Counted from the stretch's first letter, positions 45,176 to 57,400 are shown. The stretch is 64,000 nucleotides of DNA from Chalciporus piperatus (GCA_038093975.1 JBBPTG010000081.1:54411-118410), one strand, 5' to 3'. A program made the numbers and translations. Notes: generated by a model not told the origin, from the sequence alone.

Positions 45176-48163
45176 CACCTTAGGCACCACTTTTTGCACA
45201 GCCACATGACCTATTAGGGGGGGTTCCTTGTAGAGAGCAAATTGACCATAAAGGGGGTCAATCTGCCTGCAGATTCCAGCCAATTCCCAATATATCCATG
45301 CATCTGCCCCCATGAAAATTCACATATCTGGATGCTTGCAGGATGTTTTCTAATGCTATTGCAGCTCTTCTGGAGGGTTTTGGAGAGGTTCAAGAGGGTT
45401 GGCAGAGGGTTGAAAGAGAGTTGGCAGAGGGTGTCTGGAGGGCCCAAAATGCTTCAGATAGCATCCTAATAGCTTATATTGTGGATGGCTTGTTGGCAAC
45501 ATTGCCAGAAAGCTCTCAGATGGTCTCCAGATGGTTTCCAGATGCCTTCCAGATGGTTTCCAGATGGTTTTCAAATGCTCCCCAGATGCCTTTTAGGTGT
45601 TTGTAGATGATCTTCTCTCTATAATAGAGCCCATATACTCATTAGATAATGCCCCAAATGCTGCAGATGGTCCGCTTTTTTGATTACATCAGCAGATTTG
45701 CACTAATGGATTATCCAGGGGCAATCAAAAGCATCCTCTTCTGGATCAGGCACAGATGTCAAAAAGCTTCAAAAGTGCTTACATAAGCGGATTTAAGCGG
45801 TGACATCACCAGGAACAGTGCCACTACTCCCAGGGCACTGCCTTATTGGGAATCTCCTTAGATACTATGTCATCCCTGACATTTCTCTTCACATTTCTGG
45901 GTGTCCCCCTTAATGCAGGCATCTTCCCAGTGTAGATATATGTTTTATATGCCACAATGAACAGTTTCTATCACCTCTTTGATTCTCTGAAACCATCTGC
46001 AAGGCAGATCTCAGAATAGGGGATAAAATAAAAAACATGACCGCATTTTTGACACATTTGACATATGGTCTCAAAGAATACATGCCCAGGCAGTGTTCAT
46101 ATATATCCACAACATATCAACAGCCCAAGAGGCCAGGATCCAAGCTGATGATGCTATGACAGATCCTCCTCCTTACCTTCTTCTGATTGTTTGAGACTGT
46201 ACTGATGGTCTGGATTGTTCAGTGAGCTATGGGACTTCACAAGACAGATATTCCCTTGAGTTCTACCATCACAGAGCCTCCCCAAAGCTCTCTGAACCCT
46301 CTCTGTCCGCTTTTTTCACTTTCTTCATGACATATGAATAGACATTGACATAGTGAGAATATGTCAAGGGCAGCTATCCAGGACAGTAGTATATATTGCA
46401 ATCTGTCCCCAGATACCTTCCTGAGGCTCTGGAGTGAATGTGGAAGGATGGGGAGTGATTCTGACATACCATGGGGTGTGGGAAAATGACTGACAACTTA
46501 TGAGACTTTACACAACATATGCATTGTGGCATCCACAACACATCAGGGACTATTCTGAGTGGTAGAAAGGGTGTATCTTATGTATTCTAACAGGTTGTGG
46601 GTGTATATATCCCCCAGGTACAAGTTGTAGCTATGTTCCTGTCAATTGTTTGTATGTGCACCACTAAAGCAAGTGAACTGTGTTGGTGATGCAGTAGGAG
46701 ATTTACTGAAGGTTTCAGCCAGGAACATAGCTACCACTGGTACCTGAGGGAGATTTACGCTTCCAATCTGTTGGAATACATGAGATACACCCTTTCTACC
46801 ACTCAGAATACTCCCTGATGTGTTGTGGATGCCACAATGCATATGTTGTGTAAAGTCTCATAAGTTGTCAGTCATTTTCCCACACCCCATGGTATGTCAG
46901 AATCACTCCCCATCCTTCCACATTCACTCCAGAGCCTCAGGAAGGTATCTGGGGACAGATTGCAATATATACTACTGTCCTGGATAGCTGCCCTTGACAT
47001 ATTCTCACTATGTCAATGTCTATTCATATGTCATGAAGAAAGTGAAAAAAGCGGACAGAGAGGGTTCAGAGAGCTTTGGGGAGGCTCTGTGATGGTAGAA
47101 CTCAAGGGAATATCTGTCTTGTGAAGTCCCATAGCTCACTGAACAATCCAGACCATCAGTACAGTCTCAAACAATCAGAAGAAGGTAAGGAGGAGGATCT
47201 GTCATAGCATCATCAGCTTGGATCCTGGCCTCTTGGGCTGTTGATATGTTGTGGATATATATGAACACTGCCTGGGCATGTATTCTTTGAGACCATATGT
47301 CAAATGTGTCAAAAATGCGGTCATGTTTTTTATTTTATCCCCTATTCTGAGATCTGCCTTGCAGATGGTTTCAGAGCATCAAAGAGGTGATAGAAACTGT
47401 TCATTGTGGCATATACAACATATATCTACACTGGGAAGATGCCTGCATTAAGGGGGACACCCAGAAATGTGAAGAGAAATGTCAGGGATGACATAGTATC
47501 TAAGGAGATTCCCAATAAGGCAGTGCCCTGGGAGTAGTGGCACTGTTCCTGGTGATGTCACCGCTTAAATCCGCTTATGTAAGCACTTTTGAAGCTTTTT
47601 GACATCTGTGCCTGATTCAGGAGAGGCTGGCCCAGATGCTTTTGATATTGCCCCTGGATGATCCATCAGTGCAAATCTGCTGATGTAATCAAAAAAGCGG
47701 ACCATCTGCAGCATTTGGGGCATTATCTAATGAGTATATGGGCTCTATTGTAGAGAGAAGATCATCTACAAACACCTGAAAGGCATCTGGTGAGCATTTG
47801 AAAACCATCTGGAGACCATCTGGGAGCTTTCTGGCAATGTTGCCAACAAGCCATCCACAATATAAGCTATTAGGATGCTATCTGAAGCATTTTGGGCCCT
47901 CCAGACACCCTCTGCCAACTCTCTTTCAACCCTCTGCCAACCCTCTTGAACCTCTCCAAAACCCTCCAGAAGAGCTGCAATAGCATTAGAAAACATCCTG
48001 CAAGCATCCAGATATGTGAATTTTCATGGGGGCAGATGCATGGATATATTGGGAATTGGCTGGAATCTGCAGGCAGATTGTCCCCCTTTATGGTCAATTT
48101 GCTCTCTACAAGGAACCCCCCCTAATAGGTCATGTGGCTGTGCAAAAAGTGGTGCCTAAGGTG
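45176..48163. repeat. 3.0-kb near-perfect palindrome (long inverted repeat element 1)
   Basis: Its outer ends read CACCTTAGGCACCACTTTTT, and the same is found on the opposite strand at the right end. The arms are about 1.45 kb each and remain matched to within about 70 bp of the centre (near 46670). Differences are small: the left arm has an extra CCAGATGGTTTCCAGATGCC unit near 45530 and a replaced segment near 45730. Mirror-image frames on both strands are a consequence of the symmetry. No transposase is encoded, so it looks like a non-autonomous foldback element. No target-site duplication was found. Confidence 0.85.
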
Positions 48164-48174
48164 ATCTATCACAG

Positions 48175-49300
48175 AATGCAAGCATATCAAGGCCGTGAAG
48201 GAACCTTATCGACGATCTAGCAAGTACAACGCGCTCAGCCAAATTCTTCTCACCAACCAACGCTTGGACAAGCTCGCAGGATGTCGTCTGGAGTTCGATT
48301 CTCGCAAGATGTTGCAGGGAACATGCCTATCCGCAGCACTGAAGTGCCTTGGTATGTCGTTATATTCTATCAGATCACTCGAGCTGACCAGTTCCTGGCA
48401 GATATCTTAGTACCACCAAGCTCTCTCTCGAATGGCGGCGTGGTCAACAACGACGGTCACGGTGCCGATGCCGAACCCCAACCAGAAGCAAGTACAGTGG
48501 GCGATAATGATGAATTCGAAACGGACGATCTACCTACGGATCTGTCTCATCAAGTACGACTTGCAACCACACCGCGTAAGTTGTTTGCAACTTTCCTTCA
48601 ATTCGTACTATAAAATAACCTCACGATGGTTCCAGAACGCAAACGTGCCCGCACTGTTCCAGCATTAGCCGAAGAAATCGGAGTTCCTGTTGTCTCTGAT
48701 CTCCTTCGGCGCTTCTTATGCGAACAGTTATTTGAGGACCATGATCAGCATCAAGTCCCACTGGCTGGCTGCCCGCGCTTCGAAGGCAGGATCTCCGTCT
48801 TCAACTCCGCTTCTGTGCGCTTCTATGCACCTAGCGACATCAGTGGGCTCGGCGGGATGCTCACTGAGTATGTTCGCTCCGCTCCTAATTGGCGGAACGA
48901 GGCACCCCGTCGCGACTGCGTCTTTGTCCTTCAAAATGCCGTTGAACCACGCAAGATCAACATGACCGTTCTCTCAATCGCCCGCATTCTCGCATTCTTT
49001 TCATTCAAGTTCCGCGGTTCTTTTTTTCAGTGCGCCGTAATTCGATGGTTCGACAAGATTGGTGATGGTCCTGATGAAGATACTGGAATGTGGATGGTGC
49101 GGCCATCATATCTACCCAACCACACCGCACGATACGGGATTATCGATATTAAATCCATCTACCGGGGAGCTCATCTCATCCCGATCTATGGGCGACAATT
49201 CATTCCACTCAACCTCACACCACACGACTCCTACGACGCTTTTCGTGCATTCTATGTGAATAAGTATGCAGATCACCATGCATTTGAGGTTGCTTCTTAA
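48175..49300 (+). CDS. 3' part of a Plavaka-like transposase gene
   Basis: Three exons are visible. The first follows a CACAG acceptor at 48174 and reads KHIKAVKEPYRRSSKYNALS then KLAGCRLEFDSRKMLQGTCL. The second is acidic (DNDEFETDDLPTD). The last holds the recognisable end: RISVFNSASVRFYAPSDISG, DGPDEDTGMWMVRP, IYRGAHLIPIYGRQFIPLNL and YVNKYADHHAFEVAS, stop TAA at 49300. PDEDTGMW and KYADHHAFE are typical of the C-terminus of large basidiomycete Plavaka/CACTA-type transposon proteins. The 5' exons should lie to the left, but the 3-kb palindrome begins its right end only 11 bp upstream, so the gene is either interrupted or has the palindrome in an intron. Confidence 0.55.
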
Positions 49301-49913
49301 TTTGTAAGTCCTTCGTCAGCCTGTGTTCTGATACGGAATCTAATGGCTGAAACTGGCAAGGGGCTTGCAAGGACTTTGTCAGGATGGTCCTCGGTTCGAA
49401 GAGATGGTTCGCAAGGACTTTCTTGGGATGGTCCGCGGTTCGAAGAAATGGTACACAAGGACTTTCTCGGGATGGTCCTCAGTTCGAAGAGATGGTTCGC
49501 AAGGACTTTCTCGGGATGGTCCGCGGTTCGAAGAGATGGTTCGCAAGGACTTTCTCGGGATGGTCCGCAGTCCGAAGAGATGGTTCACAAGGACTTTGTC
49601 GTCGGGGGTGGATACCTCTCTGAAGAGAGACAGCATGTAAAGCCTTAGTCACGGACGGACTCACTAGCATTTACTTCATATTTATTAATGTGCAATCGAG
49701 CTTGGTGTCCTTTCTCTCCTTGACCTGCTTGTTACGTCTCCCAACTCAACACAAAGACAAAATTAAATCCATTATTCTCCTTATTCGGCTTTTGTTCCGG
49801 GTGGCTCTGAGGACAATTTCATAATGCCGGGAAAAAGGGTGTGAAAAGTTCGATAAGGATTGTGCTGATTTGCTGATGAACTTGATCTTTCTCAACTTGA
49901 GGAGAGTGCCCGT
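49301..49913. other. Intergenic region with a minisatellite
   Basis: Apart from the 44-bp repeat listed next, no gene is seen. The 3' half (49620-49913) is AT-richer flank of the Tnp2-like gene. Confidence 0.5.
49367..49600 (+). repeat. Minisatellite, five copies of a 44-bp unit plus a partial copy
   Basis: The unit begins CAAGGACTTTCTCGGGATGG and contains TCGAAGAGATGG. Copies start at 49367, 49411, 49455, 49499 and 49543, with a partial copy from 49587. As 44 is not a multiple of 3, all three frames stay open across it, and this creates false ORFs. Confidence 0.9.
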
Positions 49914-52586
49914 ATGGATGAACTCAAACGCGACATGCAGTTCATTCAAAGTCTACGGAATGCAACATTAGATGATGGTGTTGGACCCGCAGGAGAGTCA
50001 CTTGCCCGCCTTCGAAATCCCCCCCGAACGACACCTGAGATCAATGACCCCATTAACGAGCTTGCACTCAGTATGCTCCTCGCACTCGAGCACTCATCGC
50101 AAGAAACCTACGAGAAGATCCGCCGAGCAATCGAGAAGTGCTTTCCCGACTCTGCAGTTCCATCTTTCTATCATGCCAAGAAACTCCTCACGACACTTAG
50201 TGGCATCGAGCCTATCGTAAACGACATATGCGTCCAAAATTGTGTTGCGTTTACTGGTCCATTCGCGGATCTCGAAGAATGTCCAGACTGCGGCCGGCCT
50301 CGATATGATCAAGTACGGCTCATCAACTCAGGAGGTCGAGACAAGGTCCCTCGTGCGGTCTTCAATACAATCCCGATCGGCCCACAAATCCAAGCACTCT
50401 ATCGTCATCCGAGCATGGCTGAAAAACTTCGCTATCGTGACCAGCGAACGCAGGAGATTATCAGAGAGATAGAAGAAAACGATGGGCTGGTTGACAAGTA
50501 CGATGACGTGCTGACAGGGAGTGCATACCTCGATGCTTTTCGATCCGGCGCGATCACGAAACACGATACACTCCTCGTTTTCTCGATCGATGGCGCTCAG
50601 CTCTATGAAAAAAAGGAATCCGACTGTTGGATCTATATCTGGATCATCCTCGAGCATGCTCCCGATGAGCGCTACAAAAAGAAGCGTGTTTTACCTGGCG
50701 CGATTATACCTGGACCGAACAAACCCAAGTACATCGAGTCCTTCCTTCACCCTGGGTTTCACCATCTCTCGGCACTACAACGAGAAGGACTCGAAATTTG
50801 GAATGCATCCACAAACGAGACTTTCGTCTCGCATCCATTCCTCTTTCTGTCTTGTGGTGATGGTCCTGGGTTGCTGTGTACCAGTAATCTCGTCGGTCAT
50901 TCTGGCAAAGCGGGCTGTCGCATGTATTGCAAACTCCGAGGCCGTCGTAAACCAGGAGGCTCACAGTACTACCCCGTTCTGCAGCTACCCGGCCCCGACC
51001 AGGATTACAATGTTCCTGGCTGTATGCACGACGATATCGACCCAACCGAGATCGAATATAGTACATCAACGGAGTATATCACAAATCTAAAGTATCTCGT
51101 GTCCTCGCCAACCAAACAAGACTTCAAAGCACGGCGTCTCGAGACAGGAATTGTGGGACCCAGCATCCTTCTTGGACTCCAGCCGGAGTGTATTCTGGGG
51201 ATTCCGGAATGCTTCTCATCCGAAATCATGCACTTCGCTGGCGCGAACATGGTCTCGCTGTTCATCGATCTCTGGCGAGGAACAATAGATTACAACAAAC
51301 GCACTGATGACCCGACACAGTGGGAATGGCGAGTTCTTGTCGGCGAAACGTGGATCAAACATGGACGTGCAGTCGCAGCATGTCGAGAGCATCTTCCCGG
51401 CTGTTTCGATGTCGCTCCTCGGAATCCGGTCGAGAAAATGAACTCATTCTACAAAGCGGCCGAATATATCACCTGGATCTACTATCTTTGTCCCGCGCTA
51501 CTCTACAATATCCTTCCCCAACAGCACTGGCGTAATTTCTGCAAGTTCGTCGCAGCTCTTCGTCTCGTGTCGCAAAAGGAGATCTACCCATTTGAAGTCC
51601 AGCAGGCTTACCAACTGTTTGTGGACTGGGAGACCGAGTTTGAAGAACTCTATTATCAGCGCCGTGTCGATCGTATCCAGTTCATTCGACCCTGCGTCCA
51701 TCTCACCAACCATCTTGCCATTGAGACGACTCGTGTTGGCGCGCCAATCTGCTCGTCCCAATGGACCATGGAGCGAACGATCGGAAACCTCGGTCAGGAA
51801 ATTCGACAACCATCAGATCCGTTTTCGAATCTCGCACAACAGGGCATCAGACGCTGCCAGACGAATGCCCTCAAGGCTCTTTTTCCCCAGTTTGACCCTC
51901 CCGAAGATTCTCCACCTCGTGCCTCTCAAGAGCTTGGTGACGGCTATATTCTTCTACCTAAATGTGATCACCAGCCAATCCGAGGATCCCAATTAGAGCG
52001 CACCGCAATTACAGCATATCTCGGAGATACGCCAGCGCCTGCAAAATTTTACCGGTGGGGACGCCTCCGTTTACCTAATGGCCAGGTCGCAAGGTCAATG
52101 TGGACCGAGAATTGGACCGAGAATCAGAGTGAGAGTCACCGCAGCATTCGCATTTCACGGAACGTAAAGGTATGTACAACTTACTGCCATTAATACTTTT
52201 ATTGCATTTCTATATAGCTTTGGTATCAACGAGCTTTCCGCGCAGCTGAAGTACAATTCTACACACGGCTTGCACTGCAAGATGAAGCCGGAAAATGGTA
52301 CTTCCACGATGTCGCATGTGTCCATCTGTTTGGCGAGTTCGATCCCAACCTCGATACACTTTCGTACGGCACCGTGAAGAGTTGCAAATTCCTTGGCGAA
52401 GAAAGTCTCACATTCGTTCGCATCAAGAGTATTGTTGCCGTTGTTGGAATGGTTCCACACAAAGTCCAACTGCCAGACGGGGACACAGAAGATCGTTTTT
52501 TTGTCGTGGATAAGATGGGCATGGAGGTTGTGTTAGAAGCCGTAGATGACGATGACTTGGATGACCTTGCAGACATGTATGGCTGA
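49914..52586 (+). CDS. Tnp2/CACTA (EnSpm)-like transposase
   Basis: Two exons, 49914 to about 52168 and 52217 to 52586, are joined by a 48-nt intron (NVK spliced to LWYQRAF). It has about 870 residues. Landmarks are a helical N-terminus, a possible zinc site (ECPDCGRPRYD), LLVFSIDGAQLYEKKESDCW, IIPGPNKPKYIESFLHPGFH (the Tnp2-type GPxxPKxxxSFL motif), and GHSGKAGCRMYCKLRGRRKP. It then continues with SSQWTMERTIGNLGQEIRQP near residue 620. The C-terminal exon ends in an acidic tail (DDDDLDDLADMYG). The Asp in SIDGAQ, the second Asp region near CGDGPGLL and the Glu in MERTIGN are plausible catalytic residues. The frame is intact over its whole length, so it may be a recent insertion. Terminal CACTA repeats were not found by eye. 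It is on the same strand as the Plavaka-like gene, 614 bp away. Confidence 0.72.
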
Positions 52587-52657
52587 TGGATAGCACGACA
52601 AAGAATATTTGCATGATTGGTAAAAGACTAAAAGTACGATGTCTGGCGGTAACACAA

Positions 52658-52778
52658 CTACTTCCTTGCCCTCTTCAGCTTTCTTTCGCTGTCCTCGGGT
52701 TCGTTCTCTTTCTCATCTGCTCCCTCCAAGTCCGAGTCCTTTGAGTTTTCATTCAGGTATCGTTCCAATGGAATCTCC
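52658..52778 (-). pseudogene. 3' remnant of a host gene interrupted by the LTR retrotransposon
   Basis: On the minus strand the sequence at 52778 continues, in frame, the exon that stops at 59965 on the far side of the retrotransposon. The frame encodes a charged tail (LEIPLERYLNENSKDSD, then KENEPEDSERKLKRARK) and a TAG at 52658-52660. The junction falls on the TCTCC target-site duplication. Confidence 0.75.
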
Positions 52779-53245
52779 TGTTACGCTTGTGCCGGGTAGG
52801 TCAAAGCGTAGACACAAAAGCCTAGTCAAGCAAGGGTTTCAAAGGTAGCCTAACGATGGGATGTCCACGTTAAGGCCTAGCGTCCGTTCAAGAGTGGGAC
52901 GGTGACTCTCAGAGGGTTCACAGGAAGCAAGGAATGACCAAGCTAGATTGCGTAGGTCTAAGTTAAGGTTACAGGAGGAAACTCGAGGGTTTATATAAGT
53001 AGAGAAACGAGTTAAGGGCAGGCATGGAAGTGGTTGGAATGTGTAAGAACAAGCTATGACGAATAGGAATGAGTCATGCTTGGTAAGTGTGCGAGTCAGC
53101 GATGACGAAGTATGGAATGTGAAAGAACATCGAAGAACATCCGCTGACTAAAGCAAGCAAGAAATAAGAGGCCTAGGCAGGACTCGAACCAGCAACTAGG
53201 ACTTAGTACAAGGAGAGAAGAGGAAAGAATAGAACGATCGTAACA
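52779..53245 (-). repeat. 3' LTR (467 bp)
   Basis: Ends are TGTTACG and CGTAACA. It contains a TATATAA and, on the minus strand, the sequence GGTTCGAGTCC close to its 5' end, which equals a tRNA-type B box. Confidence 0.96.
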
Positions 53246-53290
53246 TTACCCCCGTATTAGAATCAAGTCATCGACGAAGATAAAAACTAG

Positions 53291-54460
53291 TCAAATGTTT
53301 AACCCGTAATGTCCTGGAGAACCGGTCATGTTTGCATATCCAACATCGTCGGTCGGATCATCTCCGTCATAGAGAGTAGCGTCGTCGTCGTCGTCGCGTG
53401 AATAAGTCTGACCCGAGATGCGGGTATAGAGTGGAGGGGGGCGTCGAGCAGCTCGATTGGTATTGGTTGATCGGCGGGAACGGGAAGAGGGTGCAACAGG
53501 TGGCGTGGTTGTATGTCTCTGTCCACGCCTAAGTGGGCAACGACCTTGAATGTGACCGGGTGCCCAGCGGAAACACGTGGGACACTGGTATACGGGACAG
53601 TGGACACGTATATGGCCCAGTCGGTGACATACGAAGCAGGCGTCGTGGTACTGGGGATGTGAGGTGGATAGAGGTAGGGTGCCAGTCTGTTGTCGTTGTG
53701 AGGTAATGTGGTTTCGTTCTGCACGAAAGAACACTGCTTCCTCTTCATCGTTCAAAGGGGAGCTGGACGCGGAGGGCGTCGACGAGGGGAGAGATGAGGT
53801 AGAAACTCCGATGACAGGGATGGGGGAATGAGCCGCAGAGGCGGATTCTCTGAGGTAGCGGTCTAGGTCTTCCAGAAACTCCGGCATCCGTAGCTCGTAG
53901 AGAGCAATGCTGAGGTTGGTAATTAGATCACCGTGGATATTGCGGATGGAGGCAGCTTCAGAATGAGCTTGGTGAACCGTTGTCAGGGAAGGGGGAAGAT
54001 TGGCAAGACGGGATGCTTGCAGGTAGGCGCGGTAAAGGGCGAAGAGGGGCGACCCCAGATCAAGGTGGGCGCCGATGGGTACAGAGAGGCGTGAGTCTAG
54101 TAAGAATTGGGACATGCGATCCATGACGGCGTTATTCATCAACTCGTCGCGAAGACGATGGGCGGCGAGTGGCAACTCGATGGGTGAAACTCCGACAGTG
54201 GGAGTGGCGGCGATATGAGTAGGGACGTCTAGGTCTTCCTGCAAGATCGGCCATCCAGCGGAGTTTAATGGGAGACCGGTGGTGTTCCATCCAGCTTCAG
54301 CGACGGTTGGGCTAGGGGGTTCTGGAGAGGAGGGACGAGTGGGTTGAATAGGTAGAGAACGAATAGGTAAACCAGGGGGGTAAGTAGGGGAAGAAGAGGA
54401 ACGAGACAAAGAAGAGATGGAAGACATAGTAGTAGACGAAGGGGTGGTAGGAGCGGACAT
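53291..54460 (-). CDS. Third ORF of the retrotransposon, zinc-knuckle protein
   Basis: This ORF has 389 residues and a start 4 nt after the pol stop (TGA-AACC-ATG). The N-terminal third is Ser/Pro/Thr-rich. The middle has a helical block (LPLAAHRLRDELMNNAVMDR ... GSPLFALYRAYLQASRLANL ... LDRYLRESAS). Near the C-terminus lies a zinc knuckle, CFVCHRLGHIRVHC, followed by CPTCFRWAPGHIQGRC, i.e. CX2CX4HX4C and a CX2C...HX4C-like pair. The tail is acidic then Gly/Asn-rich. Fungal chromoviruses normally encode only gag and pol, so an extra protein downstream of pol is unusual. It could be a second nucleic-acid-binding gag-like or movement/regulatory protein. Translation may use termination-reinitiation or a spliced RNA. 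The function is unknown. Confidence 0.75.
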   Translation of the reverse strand: MSAPTTPSSTTMSSISSLSRSSSSPTYPPGLPIRSLPIQPTRPSSPEPPSPTVAEAGWNTTGLPLNSAGWPILQEDLDVPTHIAATPTVGVSPIELPLAAHRLRDELMNNAVMDRMSQFLLDSRLSVPIGAHLDLGSPLFALYRAYLQASRLANLPPSLTTVHQAHSEAASIRNIHGDLITNLSIALYELRMPEFLEDLDRYLRESASAAHSPIPVIGVSTSSLPSSTPSASSSPLNDEEEAVFFRAERNHITSQRQQTGTLPLSTSHPQYHDACFVCHRLGHIRVHCPVYQCPTCFRWAPGHIQGRCPLRRGQRHTTTPPVAPSSRSRRSTNTNRAARRPPPLYTRISGQTYSRDDDDDATLYDGDDPTDDVGYANMTGSPGHYGLNI

Positions 54461-54464
54461 GGTT

Positions 54465-57400
54465 TCAGTGGCGGGTTTTGCGTCTGACAGAAGATGGGGA
54501 TCTTGGGGAAGAGGGGAAGGCGGACGGGTGAGCCTTTTTATAGTTTTCTAGGATGTCCTTGGCGTGTGTGAGGTCTGTTTCTTTAAGCCAGCGGTCTTCA
54601 TCGGCCGTATATCCTTTCCAGCGGACTAGGTAAGAGTGGCGTCCGGAGAAACTCCGGTGTCGGAGAATCTTTTCGATTTCATATTCTTCTTCGCCTTCTA
54701 TCAAGTCAGGTGGTGGAGCCGGGAAGTTCGGTCCGTGGACGGGGTTTTCGCGATAGGGCGATAACAGAGAAGCGTGGAACACGGGGTGAATTCTCCATGT
54801 CTGTGGCAGACGGAGTTTGTAGGATAGCGGAGATAGGACTTGGGTGATGGTAAAGGGTCCTTCTCGCTTTGGGGCGAATTTTGGGGAAGTAAGGGATCGT
54901 TTGAGGTTCCTCGCTTCCAGCCAGACTTTGTCTCCTTTGGCGAACGGTTTGAACTTCTGTCGAGTTCGTGCAGCCATCACTTGTCTGGCGAGTTCGTGTG
55001 AGGCGAGTGCTTCGTCTCTGGCAGCGGTGAGAGAGTGGAGACGAAGTTCGACAGCGGGTAATGCGGAGTCGGCGATCACCGCAGGAAGGGGACGGGGTTC
55101 ATATCCCATCATGAGGTAGAACGGGGATTTGCCGGTGACAGAGTGGGGCCGATGATTGTGCGCAAATTCTGCGTGGGAAATAGAATCTGCCCAGGATATG
55201 GGGTTATCTCCGCAATAGATTCGAAGGTAAGTCTCAACTTCCTGGTTGACACGTTCGGTTTCCCCATCAGACTGGGGATGATAGGCGGTGGAAAGGGAGA
55301 GGTCATATCCGAGGATTCGTCCTAGTTCACGAGCGAATTCAGATGCGAATTGTGGTCCTCTGTCACTGATGATTTTGTCGTAGAGACCGAATCTTAAGTA
55401 GACTTTGTGGAAAAAGAGGGAAGCGATCCCTTCGGCTGTGACGGTTTTCTTGGTAGGGCAAAGAATTACCCCCTTTGTAAGCCCGTGGTCGACCACGACC
55501 AACAGAGAATCAAAGCCATTGGAAATGGGTAGGTCGGTGATGAGGTCACAGGACACTTGCTGGAATGGTTTAGAACTCTTTGAGGGTATTGGCATCAGAG
55601 GGGGGGTAGTTGGATGTGTGTTTGCCTTATTCTGTTGGCAGGTTGCGCACCCTTCTACGTATTTGCGAACGAATTGGGCAAGTCCGGGCCACCAAAACTC
55701 AGCGGCGACTAATTGCCGAGTCTTGAGATAGCCAGGGTGGCCGGCGGTGGGATGATCATGGCATCGTTGGACTACGGTGCGACGTAGGTCTTCATCCGGT
55801 GGGATGTAGACACGACCTTGATAGGTCAGGACGCCGTTAGTCATCTGCCAGTCTGCTAGTCTAGAGCGGAAAGGTGCAGGGATGTCACCGTCAATGGCTT
55901 GCAACGCCGTGAGGAGAAACGGGTCGTCCTTAGAAAGATTGGAGATGTGATTGTTCATCGCAGAGTCAATGACACGGACAAATAGCGAGGGTGGTAGCAG
56001 AGTGGTACCCGCATTGTCATCGGCGTCAGTGGGGAAGTGATCAGCACGCCTAGATAAGGCATCAGGACCGGCGAGGGACGAGCCAGGGACGTGGATCATT
56101 TTTAAGTCAAAGTCGGCAAGGTCAAGGAGCCAGCGGGCTTGCCGACGGTTCAGGTTCTGGGGTTGGCGAAAGTAGGTCAGGTTTTTGTGATCGGTGAACA
56201 CCTGGACGGGAAAGGGAGAGCCATGGAGGTAGTGCCGCCAGGTCTTTAGTGCGCGAATGACAGCAAGAAGTTCACGATCGTAAATATCGTAATTTCGCTC
56301 TGCGTCACCGAAGGACTGGGAGAGATACGAACAGGGATGCCAATCGCCATTGGCGTCTGTTTGGAGGAGTATACCTCCAGAGGCAAATTTGGAGGCATCT
56401 GTCGCGATGGCGAAAGGTTTGGAGAGGTCAGGGAAGCGCAGGACGGGTTTTGCCAAGAACATCTGTTTCAGGCGAGCGAAGGCATCTTGGCAGGCGTTGG
56501 TCCAATCCCATCGATGGTCCTTTTTGGTTAGATCGATCAGAGGGCGAGCGACCAAAGAGTAGTTTGGGATAAAACGTCGGTAGAAGTTGGCGAAGCCAAG
56601 GAATGAGCGAACTTCCTTAACGGTGGAGGGGATGGGCCATTGAGAGATGCCGTCGAGTTTGATGGGATCCATGGCAAGCTCTCCTGGGCGGACGATCATG
56701 CCGAGATATTCAACCTCGCTTACGGCAAAGTTGCATTTCTCCAAGCGAAGATGGAGATCTAGCTCCTGCATGCGCTCGAGAATTCGTTGGGTGCGAACAG
56801 TGTGAGTGGTGTCGTCGGGGGAGAAGATGAGAAGGTCGTCCATATAGATGACGAGCCATCCTTCAGCTATCATGTCTCTAAAAGAGTCGTTCATGAAGCG
56901 TTGGAAGGTAGCCGGCGAGTTGTTCAGCCCAAAGAACATCACAGTCGGTTCAAAGAGGCCTTTGTGAGTGAGGAAGGCAGCTTTCCATTGGTGTCCGTCT
57001 TTGATACGGACATTATTGTAACCCCATCGTACGTCGAATTTGGTGAAGACCTTAGCGTCTTTGAGTTTGTCAACGAGATCTCCAATAAGGGGAAGCGGGT
57101 AGGCGTCACGGGTAGTGTGTTCATTCAGATATCGATAGTCCTGACAGGGTCGGAGTTTTCCGTCTTTCTTTTTGACAAAGAAGAAGGGAGATGCTTGGGG
57201 GGAATTGGAAGGACGTATCTTTCCGGTGCGAAGATTTTCTTCAAGGAAGTCTTCTGTGGCTTTCTTCTCGTCTGGGGATAGCGGATAGAGTTTCCCGATT
57301 TTGGGGACGAAGGATTCCTTCAGGTTAATCTCGTGGTCGTAAATTCGAGACGGAGGAAGGTGGCCGGCCGAAGGTTCGTCAAAAACCGAGGCGTATTTGG

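Noticed and set aside
46237..47124. Identical 76-codon frames on opposite strands (46237-46467 minus and 46894-47124 plus)
   Set aside because: They are mirror images produced by the palindrome; there is no recognisable protein and no start context.
49343..49670. Several overlapping frames of 60-100 codons on both strands
   Set aside because: They are created by the 44-bp minisatellite, which leaves all frames open.
53180..53215. Possible tRNA gene in the LTRs
   Set aside because: Only the B-box/T-arm word is present; no acceptor stem or anticodon arm could be drawn.
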